DNA of 62,316 nucleotides from Streptomyces ochraceiscleroticus (GCF_000720485.1 NZ_JOAX01000036.1:1-62316); one strand, 5' to 3'. Positions 51,286 to 60,953 are shown, counted from the first letter of the stretch. Notes: generated by a model not told the origin, from the letters alone. Translations and numbers: made by a program.

Positions 51286-52911
51286 ATGTCCGGAGTGTTC
51301 GTCCAGCAGCTTCAGCCGATCGCCGATTCGCTCGCCCTGTCCGCGCTCGTCGCGGCGCTGCCCCTGATCACCGTCCTGGTCCTGCTCGGCGCCGTACGGA
51401 TGCGCGCCCACCACGCGGGCCTCATCGGTCTCGCCGTCGCCCTGCTCACCGCCTGCATCGGCTCCGGGATGCCCGTGACGCAGGCGCTGTCCAGCGCGGT
51501 GCAGGGCGCCGTCTTCGGGCTCTTTCCCATCATGTGGATCGTCGTCAACGCCCTTTGGGTGTACCGGATGACGGTCCGCACCCAGCACTTCGACGTCCTC
51601 CGCCGCTCCTTCTCCCGGCTCTCCGACGACCCCCGCATCCAGGCCCTGGTCATCGCCTTCTGCTTCGGCGCCCTCCTGGAGGCGCTCGCGGGCTTCGGCG
51701 CCCCGGTCGCCATCAGCGCCGTCATGCTCGTCGCCCTCGGCTTCGACCCCGTCAAGGCGGCGGTCGTCGCGCTCGTCGCCAACACCGCCCCCGTCGCGTT
51801 CGGCGCCATGGGCACCCCCGTCGTCACCCTCGCCCAGGTCACCGGCCTCCCGCTGGACTCCGTCGCCTCCGTCGTCGGCCGCCAGACCCCGCTGCTCGCC
51901 CTGATCGTCCCCCTGCTGCTCGTCGCCCTCGTGGACGGCCGCCGCGGCCTGCGTGAGACCTGGCTGCCCGCGCTCGCCTGCGGCATCGCCTTCGCCGCCA
52001 CCCAGTTCGCCGCCGCCAACTACGTCTCGGCGCAGCTCGCCGACATCGGCGCGGCGCTGATCGGCGCCGCCGCGCTGGTCGCGGTGCCCGCCGCCCGGCG
52101 CCCCGCCACCACCTCCGTACGCGCCGCCGTCCTGACCGGCGCCCGCAGCGAGGACCTCGACGTGCGCGACAGCCGCCGCGAGACGGTCCGCGCGTACGCC
52201 CCGTACGGCCTGATCATCGTGATCTTCTCGCTCGCCCAGATACCGCCGTTCAAGGACTGGGCGGCGGCCGCCACCCGGTCCTTCGACTGGCCGCTGCTGG
52301 ACGTCGCGGGGCCCGACGGCAAACCGGTCGGCGGCAACGTCCTGACGCTCCCGCTGGTCGCCACCGGCGGCACGCTCGTCCTCCTCGCGGGTCTGATCAC
52401 CGCGGCCGTCCTGGGCGTACGGGCGCGCGACGCCGCGAAGGAGTGGCTGGCCACGGTCCACGAACTGCGCTTCGCCATCCTGACCGTGACGTCCGTCCTC
52501 GCCCTGGCCTACGTCATGAACCTCTCGGGCCAGGCCGCCACCATCGGCCACTTCGTCGCCGCGGCCGGCGCGGGGCTGGCCTTCCTCTCGCCCGTACTGG
52601 GCTGGTTCGGCGTCGCCGTCTCCGGCTCCGACACCTCGGCGAACGCCCTGTTCGGCGCCCTCCAGGTCACCGCGGCCCAGCAGTCCGGCCTGTCGCCCGA
52701 ACTCCTCGCCGCGGCCAACAGCTCCGGCGGAGTCCTCGGCAAGATGATCTCCCCGCAGAACCTCACCATCGCCTGCGCCGCCGTCGGCCTCGCGGGCCGC
52801 GAGGGCGACCTGCTCCGCAAGGTGCTCCCCTGGAGCCTGCTGCTCCTCCTCGTGATGTGCCTGATCGTGCTGGCGCAGAGCACGGCGGTACTGGGCTGGA
52901 TGCTGCCCTGA
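51286..52911 (+). CDS. L-lactate permease (LldP family)
   Basis: A 541-residue membrane protein with about 12-14 helices, lactate permease family (TC 2.A.14), which imports lactate with protons. Typical stretches: GALLEALAGFGAPVAISAV, NTAPVAFGAMGTPVVTLAQV and FGVAVSGSDTSANALFGALQ near the C-terminal half. GGGGAGG precedes the ATG; an in-frame ATG-like start further up lacks a ribosome site. No lactate dehydrogenase or lldR lies nearby, so it is a single transport gene set into the whiB-manB block. The 285 bases upstream show no gene. Confidence 0.92.
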   Translation: MSGVFVQQLQPIADSLALSALVAALPLITVLVLLGAVRMRAHHAGLIGLAVALLTACIGSGMPVTQALSSAVQGAVFGLFPIMWIVVNALWVYRMTVRTQHFDVLRRSFSRLSDDPRIQALVIAFCFGALLEALAGFGAPVAISAVMLVALGFDPVKAAVVALVANTAPVAFGAMGTPVVTLAQVTGLPLDSVASVVGRQTPLLALIVPLLLVALVDGRRGLRETWLPALACGIAFAATQFAAANYVSAQLADIGAALIGAAALVAVPAARRPATTSVRAAVLTGARSEDLDVRDSRRETVRAYAPYGLIIVIFSLAQIPPFKDWAAAATRSFDWPLLDVAGPDGKPVGGNVLTLPLVATGGTLVLLAGLITAAVLGVRARDAAKEWLATVHELRFAILTVTSVLALAYVMNLSGQAATIGHFVAAAGAGLAFLSPVLGWFGVAVSGSDTSANALFGALQVTAAQQSGLSPELLAAANSSGGVLGKMISPQNLTIACAAVGLAGREGDLLRKVLPWSLLLLLVMCLIVLAQSTAVLGWMLP

Positions 52912-53078
52912 GAGCCCGCGTCCGGCGCCCGCGTCCCCGGCCCCGCCGATCAGCCTCCGACCGTCGGTTTCGGGCCGGAAGCCGCCGTACGGGCCGCTGT
53001 TCACCGATGGTTCACGGCGGGTCCACAGATCTTCCCGGTAGCTTGGGGTTTCCCGAAGAGAACCTCAGGAGGGTGGCT

Positions 53079-54437
53079 GTGGCTGATCTGTCGCAGATCG
53101 TGAAGGCGTACGACGTGCGCGGCGTGGTTCCCGACCAGTGGGACGAGACCTTGGCCGAGCTGTTCGGTGCGGCGTTCGCCCAGGTCACCGAGGCGGAAGC
53201 GATCGTCATCGGGCACGACATGCGGCCCTCCTCGCCGGGCCTGGTCCGCGCGTTCGCCCGCGGCGCCGCCGCGCGCGGGGCCGACGTCACCGAGATCGGG
53301 CTGTGCTCCACCGACGAGCTGTACTACGCGAGCGGTGCGCTGGACCTGCCGGGCGCGATGTTCACCGCCTCGCACAATCCGGCCCAGTACAACGGCATCA
53401 AGATGTGCCGGGCCGGCGCGGCGCCGGTCGGCCAGGACACCGGCCTCGCCGAGATCCGGGCGCTGGCCGAGGAGTGGCGGGAGAAGGGTGCGCCCGAGCC
53501 CGTCGCCGAGACCGGCTCCGTCACCCAGCGCGACGTGCTGGGCGACTACGCGGCACACCTGCGCTCCCTGGTCGACCTCTCCGGCATCCGCCCCCTGAAA
53601 GTCGTGGTGGACGCGGGCAACGGCATGGGCGGCCACACCGTCCCCACCGTCTTCGAGGGCCTGCCGATCGAGCTGGACCCGATGTACTTCGAGCTGGACG
53701 GCACGTTCCCGCATCACGAGGCCAACCCGCTGGACCCGAAGAACATCGTCGACCTCCAGGCCCGCGTCCGGGAGACCGGCGCCGATATCGGCCTGGCCTT
53801 CGACGGCGACGCGGACCGCTGCTTCGTCGTCGACGAGAACGGCGACCCGGTCTCCCCGTCCGCGATCACCGCGCTGGTCGCCTCCCGTGAGCTGGCCAAG
53901 GACCCCGGCTCCACGGTGATCCACAACTGCATCACCTCCTGGTCCGTCCCCGAGGTGGTCAAGGAGAGCGGCGGCAAGCCCGTCCGGACCCGCGTGGGGC
54001 ACTCCTTCATCAAGGCCGAGATGGCCAGGACCGGCGCGATCTTCGGCGGCGAGCACTCCGCGCACTACTACTTCCGCGACTTCTGGAACGCCGACACCGG
54101 CATGCTCGCGGCCATGCACGTCCTGGCCGCGCTCGGCGGCCAGCAGGGCCCGCTGTCGGGCCTGGTCGCCCAGTACGACCGGTACGCGGCCTCCGGCGAG
54201 ATCAACAGCACCGTCGACGACCAGGCCGGCCGGCTCGCCGCCATCAGGACGGCCTACCAGGGCCGCGCGGGCGTGGAGCTGGACGAGCTGGACGGCCTCA
54301 CCGTCACCGCCGCCGACTGGTGGTTCAACGTCCGCCCCTCCAACACCGAGCCGCTGTTGCGCCTGAATGTCGAGGCGCGGGACGCGACCACGCTCGAGCG
54401 GGTACGGGACGAGGTTCTGGCCATCGTGCGCGGATAG
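53079..54437 (+). CDS. manB: Phosphomannomutase/phosphoglucomutase
   Basis: A 452-residue alpha-D-phosphohexomutase converting mannose-6-phosphate to mannose-1-phosphate. Active phosphoserine is Ser98 in TASHNPAQYNGIK, the magnesium loop is AFDGDADRC, the sugar-binding loop is FGGEHSAHYYF, and the C-terminal phosphate site is RPSNTEPLLRLN. Two GTGs lie 6 bases apart; I chose 53079 because AGGAGG ends 6 bases before it, while 53073 directly abuts it. With manA and the 38012 gene it forms the route to GDP-mannose. Confidence 0.94.
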   Translation: MADLSQIVKAYDVRGVVPDQWDETLAELFGAAFAQVTEAEAIVIGHDMRPSSPGLVRAFARGAAARGADVTEIGLCSTDELYYASGALDLPGAMFTASHNPAQYNGIKMCRAGAAPVGQDTGLAEIRALAEEWREKGAPEPVAETGSVTQRDVLGDYAAHLRSLVDLSGIRPLKVVVDAGNGMGGHTVPTVFEGLPIELDPMYFELDGTFPHHEANPLDPKNIVDLQARVRETGADIGLAFDGDADRCFVVDENGDPVSPSAITALVASRELAKDPGSTVIHNCITSWSVPEVVKESGGKPVRTRVGHSFIKAEMARTGAIFGGEHSAHYYFRDFWNADTGMLAAMHVLAALGGQQGPLSGLVAQYDRYAASGEINSTVDDQAGRLAAIRTAYQGRAGVELDELDGLTVTAADWWFNVRPSNTEPLLRLNVEARDATTLERVRDEVLAIVRG

Positions 54438-54575
54438 CCGCGCACGAGCCTCCCCCGAAGGGCGGCCGGCGGCGGCTCGCAGACCGCCGCCCGGCCGCCC
54501 AAAAGCATCCCTCACCGCCACCCGGCGGTACGCTGACGAGGGGAAACACAACATCACCCTGAAGGGGTCGCCTCC

Positions 54576-54758
54576 ATGCCGGTCGAAGCCAGCCTCCTTG
54601 AGATCCTCGCCTGCCCGGCGTGCCACGCCCCCCTGGCGGACAAGTCCTCGGACGACCCCGCCGAGCTGGTGTGCACCGGCAGCGACTGCGGTCTCGCCTA
54701 CCCCGTACGCGACGGCATCCCCGTCCTCCTCGTGGACGAGGCCCGCCGACCGGCCTGA
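54576..54758 (+). CDS. Trm112-like zinc-ribbon protein
   Basis: A 60-residue Trm112/YcaR-type protein with the Cys pattern CPAC near residue 14 and CTGSDC near 33, ending in [15 protein letters not shown]. In eukaryotes Trm112 activates methyltransferases; bacterial roles are open. AAGGGG precedes the ATG. It is placed between manB and the SIS gene, as in other Streptomyces, with a 67-base gap to the latter. Confidence 0.9.
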   Translation: MPVEASLLEILACPACHAPLADKSSDDPAELVCTGSDCGLAYPVRDGIPVLLVDEARRPA

Positions 54759-54825
54759 GCGCCCCGCACCAGGCCGGCCCCGCCGCTCCGCCCAGCCAAG
54801 CCCGGCGACCGGAAGGCAGCACACC

Positions 54826-55971
54826 ATGCTCGACGAGTCACTCCTCGACGCCCCCGAGGCCCTGGCCGAGGCGGACCGGCACGGCCTGCTGCGTGCCGTG
54901 GCCGAGTCCGGTGCCCGCGTGCGCACCGCGGCCCGTAACGCCGCCGAGGCGGGCATACCGGACCTCACGCCCGACGGCCGCCCCCGCACGGTCCTCGTCG
55001 CGGGCCCCGGCCCCGCCGCTCCGTGCGTCGCCGACCTCTTCGGCGCCCTCGGCGGCGGAAGCTGCCCGGTGACGCTGCTCCGGCCCACCGGCGTGGCCCC
55101 CGTCCCGGGCGCGCTGCGCTGGGCCCTGCCGGGCTGGACGGGCTCGCTGGACCTGCTGCTCATCGCGGGCCCCGACGGCGGCGACGCGGGCCTGGCGGAG
55201 CTGGTCGAGAACGCCTACCGCCGGGGCTGCTCCATCGTGGGCGTCACCCCGGCCGGCAGCCCGCTCGCCGACGCCATCGAGCAGGCCCACGGCCTGGCCG
55301 TACCGCTCGCCACCACCTCGTACGACGGCGAGTTCGACGTCGAGGGAGCGCCGCCCGCCGCGCCCGGCACCCTCTGGTCGCTGCTCACCCCGCTGCTCGC
55401 GCTCGCCGACCGGATCGGCCTGCTCGACGCCCCGGCCGACGCGCTGGCCCGGCTCGCCGACCGGCTCGACCAGGTCGCCGAGCACTGCGGCCCGGCCATC
55501 GCCACGTACAGCAACCCGGCCAAGACCCTCGCCGCCGAGCTCGCCGACAGCCTCCCGCTGGTCTGGACCGAGGGCCTGGTCGCCGGGGCCGTCGGCCGGC
55601 ACTTCGCCGCCGTACTGACCGGCCTCGCCGGCCGCCCCGCGCTCGCCGCCGAGCTCCCCGAAGCGCTCACCGCGCACGGCATGCTGCTCGCCGGTGCCCT
55701 CGCGGCCGGTGCGGATCCGGACGATTTCTTCCGCGACCGGGTCGAGCAGCCCGGGGCGCTGCACGCCCGTGCGCTGCTGCTCCGGGAGGGCTCGCCGGGG
55801 CCGCTGTCCGCCGCGCCCGCCGCCCGTGACCTGGCCCTGGAGCGGGAGACACCGGTCAGCGAGCTGGAAGCGGAGACCGACGGCAGCCCCCTGGAGAACG
55901 CCGCACAGCTCCTGGCCACCACGGATTTCGCCGCGGTTTACCTGGCGCTCGCCGGAGCCGAGGGATCATGA
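54826..55971 (+). CDS. SIS-domain sugar-phosphate isomerase-like protein
   Basis: A 381-residue cytosolic protein of the bifunctional phosphoglucose/phosphomannose isomerase type (Rv3256c class). It has two SIS halves: the first with LDLLLIAGPDGGDAGLAELV, the second with PLVWTEGLVAGAVGRHFA and ALTAHGMLLAGALAAG. Substrate-binding Ser/Thr-rich loops common in true isomerases are poorly preserved (GPGPAAPC), so catalytic activity is not assured. The ATG follows GGAAGG. It forms a set with manB and manA. Confidence 0.85.
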   Translation: MLDESLLDAPEALAEADRHGLLRAVAESGARVRTAARNAAEAGIPDLTPDGRPRTVLVAGPGPAAPCVADLFGALGGGSCPVTLLRPTGVAPVPGALRWALPGWTGSLDLLLIAGPDGGDAGLAELVENAYRRGCSIVGVTPAGSPLADAIEQAHGLAVPLATTSYDGEFDVEGAPPAAPGTLWSLLTPLLALADRIGLLDAPADALARLADRLDQVAEHCGPAIATYSNPAKTLAAELADSLPLVWTEGLVAGAVGRHFAAVLTGLAGRPALAAELPEALTAHGMLLAGALAAGADPDDFFRDRVEQPGALHARALLLREGSPGPLSAAPAARDLALERETPVSELEAETDGSPLENAAQLLATTDFAAVYLALAGAEGS

Positions 55972-56067
55972 GGCGGGTCGGTGCGCGGCGCCCCTGCGGA
56001 CCGCCGCGGCGCCGCTCCGCCGTCGCCACCCACAACCCCTACTGATCACCACAGGAGCCCGCCCGCC

Positions 56068-57282
56068 ATGGACCGCCTCACCAACACCGTGCGCCCCTAC
56101 GCCTGGGGTTCCACGACCGCGATCCCTTACCTCCTCGGCGTCGAGCCGACCGGTGAGCCGCAGGCGGAGATGTGGATGGGCGCCCACCCCGGCGCGCCGT
56201 CCCGCGTCGACCGGGGCCTCGGCCCCCAGTCCCTGGCCGAGATCATCGACGAGGACCCCGACCACGAGCTCGGCGCCGACTCGGTACGCGCCTTCGGTCC
56301 CCGGCTGCCCTTCCTGCTGAAGCTGCTCGCGGCCGGCTCCCCGCTCTCCCTCCAGGTCCACCCCGACCTCGCGCAGGCCAAGGAGGGCTTCGCCGACGAG
56401 GAGCGGCGCGGCGTGCCGCTGAGCGCCGGTCACCGCAACTACAAGGACGCCAACCACAAGCCCGAGCTGATCTGCGCGCTCACGCCGTTCGACGGCCTGT
56501 GCGGCTTCCGGCACCCCGAGGAGGCCGCCGAACTGCTCGCCGGACTCGGCGTCGACAGCCTCAAGCCGTACGTCGACATCCTGCGCGCCGGGCCCGAGGA
56601 GGACGCGCTCCGCGAGGTCCTCACCGCCGTTCTCACCGCCGACAAGCACGCCATGGCCGAGACCGTCGGCGAGGCGGCGGCGCACGCCGAACGCCTGGGC
56701 AAGGCCGGCGGCCCGCACGCCGAGTCCTACGCCGCGTACGCCTCGATCGCCCACCACTACCCGGGCGACCCCGGCGTGATCGCCGCCATGCTGCTCAACT
56801 ACGTGACGCTGCAGCCCGGCGAGGCCCTCTTCCTGGGCGCCGGCATCCCGCACGCCTACCTCAACGGCCTCGGCGTCGAGCTGATGGCCAACTCCGACAA
56901 CGTGCTGCGCTGCGGCCTCACTCCGAAGCACGTGGACGTCCCCGAACTGCTGCGCGTCGTCCGCTTCGAGGCGGGCGACGCGGGAGTGCTGCGCCCGGAG
57001 GCCGGCCCCTCGGGCGAGGAGGTCTACGAGACGCCCATCGATGAGTTCCGGCTCTCGCGCTACGTCCTGGCTCCCGGCTCGGCGGCGGTGCCCCTGGACG
57101 CCCGTACGCCGCAGGTCCTGCTGTGCACGGCGGGCTCGGTCGTCCTGCGGGACGCGCCCGGCGCGGCGTCCGCGGGGCGGGAACTGGCGCTCGCGCCCGG
57201 TGAGTCCGCGTTCGTCCCGGCCGGGGAGGAAATCACCGTCGACGGTGAGGGCACGCTCTTCCGTGCCACAGTGGTGGCCTGA
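56068..57282 (+). CDS. manA: Mannose-6-phosphate isomerase, class I
   Basis: A 404-residue zinc cupin that interconverts fructose-6-phosphate and mannose-6-phosphate. Zinc ligands: Gln/His in LSLQVHPDLAQAKEGF, Glu in NHKPELICALTPF and His in GAGIPHAYLNGLGVELMANSDN. The N-terminus is typical (NTVRPYAWGSTTAIP). The ATG at 56068 follows AGGAG. It is the entry to mannose metabolism for the glycans whose attachment genes lie in this window. Confidence 0.95.
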   Translation: MDRLTNTVRPYAWGSTTAIPYLLGVEPTGEPQAEMWMGAHPGAPSRVDRGLGPQSLAEIIDEDPDHELGADSVRAFGPRLPFLLKLLAAGSPLSLQVHPDLAQAKEGFADEERRGVPLSAGHRNYKDANHKPELICALTPFDGLCGFRHPEEAAELLAGLGVDSLKPYVDILRAGPEEDALREVLTAVLTADKHAMAETVGEAAAHAERLGKAGGPHAESYAAYASIAHHYPGDPGVIAAMLLNYVTLQPGEALFLGAGIPHAYLNGLGVELMANSDNVLRCGLTPKHVDVPELLRVVRFEAGDAGVLRPEAGPSGEEVYETPIDEFRLSRYVLAPGSAAVPLDARTPQVLLCTAGSVVLRDAPGAASAGRELALAPGESAFVPAGEEITVDGEGTLFRATVVA

Positions 57283-57373
57283 TGCAGGCGCCCGGGGCGG
57301 GCTGCAAGAATGACCTTTCCAATTGCTTAAAGGGGCGGTAAAGCCCGGTCGACGGAAGGGACATGCGGCACTC

Positions 57374-58321
57374 ATGAGTGCATCAGGTGGCACCAAGGCC
57401 ATCGTCGCGGCGCTGGGCGCCAATCTGGCCATCGCCGCAGCGAAGTTCGTGGCGTTCGCCTTCAGCGGTTCGTCCTCCATGCTGGCCGAGGGCGTGCACT
57501 CGATCGCCGACTCGGGCAATCAGGGACTGCTGCTCCTGGGCGGCAAGAAGGCCAAGCGCGAGGCGACGGCCGAACACCCCTTCGGCTACGGCCGCGAGCG
57601 GTACATCTACGGCTTCCTCGTCTCCATCGTGCTCTTCACCATCGGCGGCGTCTTCGCGCTGTACGAGGGCTGGGACAAGATCCAGCACCCGCACGAGCTG
57701 GAGCACTGGTACTGGCCCGTGGGCGTCCTCGTCTTCGCGATCGTCGCCGAGGGCTTCTCCTTCACCACGGCCATCAAGGAGTCCAACTCGCTGCGTGGCG
57801 AGCAGTCCTGGCCCCAGTTCGTCCGCCGCGCCAAGGCCCCCGAGCTGCCGGTCGTCCTCCTGGAGGACCTGGGGGCGCTGGTCGGCCTGATCCTCGCGCT
57901 GCTCGGCGTCTGCCTCACCCTCATCACCGGTGAGGCGGTCTGGGACGGCATCGGCACGATGTGCATCGGCGCGCTGCTCGTACTGATCGCCCTGGTACTG
58001 GCCGCCGAGACCAAGTCGCTCCTGCTGGGCGAGGCGGCCGGCGCCGACCAGGTCGCCAAGATCCGCACGGCCATCGTCGACGGCGACACCGTCACCCGCG
58101 TCATCCACATGCGCACCCTCCACCTCGGCCCGGAGGAGCTGCTGGTCGCCGCGAAGATCGCGGTCCAGCACGACGACACGGCCACGGAGGTCGCCGACGC
58201 GATCAACGCCGCCGAGGACCGGATCCGCGCCGCGGTCCCGATCGCCCGGGTGATCTACCTGGAGCCGGACATCTACAGCGCGGAGGCCGCGGCCTCGGGC
58301 AGCCCGGTAGCGGGCGTCTGA
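57374..58321 (+). CDS. Cation diffusion facilitator (ZnT9/SLC30A9-like)
   Basis: A 315-residue efflux-type membrane protein with about six helices. Helix 2 has GVHSIADSGNQGLLL (the HxxxD pair), followed by HPFGYGRERYIYGFLV. Helix 5 has VLLEDLGALVGLILALLG instead of a HxxxD pair, as in the SLC30A9-like branch. The C-terminal ferredoxin-like domain is present (ELLVAAKIAVQHDDTATEVA). The metal is not evident. ATG 57374 was chosen; upstream in-frame codons are not conserved. It is the last gene of the manB-manA run, ending at a strong terminator. Confidence 0.9.
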   Translation: MSASGGTKAIVAALGANLAIAAAKFVAFAFSGSSSMLAEGVHSIADSGNQGLLLLGGKKAKREATAEHPFGYGRERYIYGFLVSIVLFTIGGVFALYEGWDKIQHPHELEHWYWPVGVLVFAIVAEGFSFTTAIKESNSLRGEQSWPQFVRRAKAPELPVVLLEDLGALVGLILALLGVCLTLITGEAVWDGIGTMCIGALLVLIALVLAAETKSLLLGEAAGADQVAKIRTAIVDGDTVTRVIHMRTLHLGPEELLVAAKIAVQHDDTATEVADAINAAEDRIRAAVPIARVIYLEPDIYSAEAAASGSPVAGV

Positions 58322-58365
58322 TCTCGGGCTCTTGTGAAACGGGCGCCTGACCCCAGGCTCTCGTG

Positions 58366-58408
58366 AAGCGGGCCCCGCACTCAGTGGTTCTGAGTGCGGG
58401 GCCCGCTT
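58366..58408. terminator. Intrinsic terminator between CDF and PTS genes
   Basis: A 17-bp perfect stem (58368-58384 with 58390-58406), loop TGGTT, extended by AA/TT and ending TTTTGTTTG. This is the clearest classic terminator in the window and serves two convergent genes. Confidence 0.88.
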
Positions 58409-58410
58409 TT

Positions 58411-58470
58411 GTTTGCTGCCGTTCGGCTACTGGAGCTCGGTTCTGCTGCCGTTCGCCTACTGGATCTCGG
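58411..58470. repeat. 30-bp tandem duplication at the 3' end of the PTS gene
   Basis: Two adjacent 30-base copies (58411-58440 and 58441-58470) match at 26 positions. The right copy contains the last codons and the TAG stop of the PTS gene; the left repeats them in the same frame just downstream. Confidence 0.75.
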
Positions 58471-60670
58471 CGAGTACGCCCATGATCGCGTCGCTGTCCG
58501 GCGCCGCCTGCAGCCGCGCCCGGAAGTCCGCGTCCATCAGCTTCCGCGAGAGCAGCGCGAGGATGCGCAGATGCTCGTCGCCCGCGGCGGCCTCCGGTAC
58601 GGAGATCATGAAGACCAGCTTCGCGAGCGTGCCGTCCAGCGACTCCCAGTCGATGCCCTCGGCGGATCGCGCGAAGGCGACAACCGGCGCGGTGACCGCG
58701 TCCGTCTTGGCGTGCGGGATCGCGATCTCCTCGCCGAGCCCGGTGGTGCCCTGCGCCTCCCGCGCCAGCGCCACCCGCACCAGCTCGTCCACGTCCGCGA
58801 CCCGCCCGGTTCCGGCCGCCAGCGCGGCCATCTCCCGGATGACCGCCTCCTTATCGGTGGCATCGAGCCGGACCTTGACGGTGGCGGGGGTGAGGTAGCC
58901 GGAGAGGGCTTCCTGGGTCGTACTGGTCGCGGTGGCGTCGGCCGTGGTGGCGTCCGCCGTGGTGGCGTGGGCCTCGGTCGCGCCGGCCTTGCTCACGTCG
59001 GCCTTGTTCACGCCGACCGCCTCCGTACGCTGCTCCGCCTCTGCGGTCGGTTCGATCTCCGTACGGGATTCCGCTTCCGTACCGCTACGACGTTCCGCCA
59101 TCGACACCAGCGTCACCGTGCACAGCGCGGTGACCACCGTGCCCGCCGCGACGGCCACGAAGAACATCGCGACGCCGCCGACCGCGCCCAGCACGGCGAC
59201 GATCGGCCCGCCGTGCGGCACGTTGTCGGTCACCCCGGCCAGGCCGGCCAGCGCACCGGCCACCGCGCCGCCGATCATGTTGGACGGGATGACCCGGGCG
59301 GGCCGTCCCGCCGCGAACGGGATCGCGCCCTCCGTGATGCCGAAGCACCCCATGAACAGCGCCGCGAGCCCGGTCTCCCGCTCCTGGTCGTTGTAGAGCC
59401 GGCGGCGCAGCAGCGTCGCCAGGCCCTGGCCGAGCGGCGGCACCGGAATGGCGGCCGCGCACATGCCCATGATCTCGGGGTTCTTGGAGACCAGCCCCGC
59501 GCCGAACAGGAACGCCGTCTTGTTGACCGGCCCGCCCATGTCGAACGCGATCATCAGCCCGAGGATGATGCCGAGCAGCGCCGCGCTCGACCCCGTCAGG
59601 CCGCCCAGCCAGCTCGTCAGGTGCTCGAACACCCAGGAGATCGGCTGCCCGATGACATAGATGAAGAACAGCCCCAGCGCCGTCGTGGCCACGATCGGGA
59701 TCACGATGATCGGCATGATCGGCTGGACGAACTTCGGTACCCGGGCCTTCTTGATCCACAGGACCAGATACCCGGCCAGGAACCCGGTGACGATCGCCCC
59801 GATGAAGCCCGCGCCCGACTTGGAGTCGTACAGCGCGCCCGTATTGGCGATCCAGCCGCCGATCATGCCCGGCACCAGCGCGGGCCGGTCCCCGATCGCG
59901 TACGCGATGTACCCGGACAGGATCGGCACCATCAGCGTGAAGCCGATCGTCCCGATGTCGTTGACGTGCTTCCAGAACGAGCCGTCGGGGATCACGAGCC
60001 CACCGTCGGCCTGCGGATGCCCGCCCAGCGCCAGCGAGACGGCGATGAGCAGCCCGCCCACCACGACGAACGGGATCATGTAGCTGACGCCGTTCATCAG
60101 CGCTTTGTACGCGACGCTGCGCTCCTTGCCGCCTGCACCGGTGCCCGCGGCCCCCGAGCCCGTACCGGCCGCACCGCTTCCGGCTCCCGCGGCGCCTTCG
60201 GGGCCCGAGCCGTACACGGGCGCGCTCCCTACCCGCTCGATCAGCTCCTCGGGGTGGTGGATGCCCTCGGCGACCCCGACCACGACCACGCGCTTGCCGA
60301 CGAACCGGCTGCGGTCGACGTCCTTGTCCGCCGCGATGATGATGCCGTCGGCGTTCCTGACATCGTTGTCAGACAGTACGTTCTCGGCCCCGATCGACCC
60401 TTGCGTCTCCACCTTCATGTCGTGCCCGAGCGCCTCGGCGGCCTGCGCCAGCTTCTCGGCGGCCATGTACGTATGGGCGATACCCGTCGGGCAGGCGGTC
60501 ACCGCGAGCAGCCGCAGCCCCTGCCCGCCCTTTGCGGTGCTCGTCTCGGTGGTCGTTCCGGTGCTCGTTTTGGTGCTCGCGACCCCTTCGGACGCTGCGC
60601 CCCGGGGGCCTGCGCTCTCCGGACCCGGGGGTCCGGCGCCCTCGGAGGGCACCGCTGAACTGCTGGTCAC
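58457..60670 (-). CDS. Fructose-type PTS enzyme EIIBCA
   Basis: A 737-residue fusion in the order B-C-A. After a 50-residue low-complexity N-terminus, EIIB has phospho-Cys60 in TACPTGIAHTYMA. A Gly/Ala/Ser linker leads to EIIC with about eight to ten helices (FGITEGAIPFAAGRPARVIP), and a second linker rich in Thr/Ala/Glu leads to EIIA with phospho-His in GEEIAIPHAKTDAV. The enzyme imports and phosphorylates fructose or a related sugar. GTG start, GAGGAGAG upstream. No fruK or fruR lies beside it, so it is separate from the usual fru operon; substrate uncertain. Confidence 0.93.
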   Translation of the reverse strand: MTSSSAVPSEGAGPPGPESAGPRGAASEGVASTKTSTGTTTETSTAKGGQGLRLLAVTACPTGIAHTYMAAEKLAQAAEALGHDMKVETQGSIGAENVLSDNDVRNADGIIIAADKDVDRSRFVGKRVVVVGVAEGIHHPEELIERVGSAPVYGSGPEGAAGAGSGAAGTGSGAAGTGAGGKERSVAYKALMNGVSYMIPFVVVGGLLIAVSLALGGHPQADGGLVIPDGSFWKHVNDIGTIGFTLMVPILSGYIAYAIGDRPALVPGMIGGWIANTGALYDSKSGAGFIGAIVTGFLAGYLVLWIKKARVPKFVQPIMPIIVIPIVATTALGLFFIYVIGQPISWVFEHLTSWLGGLTGSSAALLGIILGLMIAFDMGGPVNKTAFLFGAGLVSKNPEIMGMCAAAIPVPPLGQGLATLLRRRLYNDQERETGLAALFMGCFGITEGAIPFAAGRPARVIPSNMIGGAVAGALAGLAGVTDNVPHGGPIVAVLGAVGGVAMFFVAVAAGTVVTALCTVTLVSMAERRSGTEAESRTEIEPTAEAEQRTEAVGVNKADVSKAGATEAHATTADATTADATATSTTQEALSGYLTPATVKVRLDATDKEAVIREMAALAAGTGRVADVDELVRVALAREAQGTTGLGEEIAIPHAKTDAVTAPVVAFARSAEGIDWESLDGTLAKLVFMISVPEAAAGDEHLRILALLSRKLMDADFRARLQAAPDSDAIMGVLAEIQ

Positions 60671-60790
60671 GTCTCTCTCCTCACGATGTGCCGCGCAAGA
60701 GCGTGCAAGTGTTCCCGCGCACCCCGCATCCTGCAACAAGAACCCCACCCCTCCAACCCACCCACACAGCCCCCACGCGTCACCACCACT

Positions 60791-60890
60791 CGGGGACACA
60801 TTCCGCTGGGGACCGCATCTCCACTGGGGACCGCAACTCCCGGCTGGGGACACACTTCCCGGCTTGGGCCTCCCGGCTTGGGCCTCCCGG
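60791..60890. repeat. Short repeats upstream of the PTS gene
   Basis: Four GGGGAC units begin at 60792, 60808, 60826 and 60846, spaced 16, 18 and 20 bases. They are followed by two adjacent copies of CTTGGGCCTCCCGG (60863-60876 and 60877-60890). Confidence 0.6.
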
Positions 60891-60953
60891 CCGTCGTCGC
60901 CGCACCGTTCTCCATCCGGGGCAGCCGCGCCGCTCCCGCGCACCCGGGGCGCC

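Noticed and set aside
60781..60890. CRISPR-like array
   Set aside because: Repeat units are only 6-14 bases with irregular short spacing and no cas genes are near.
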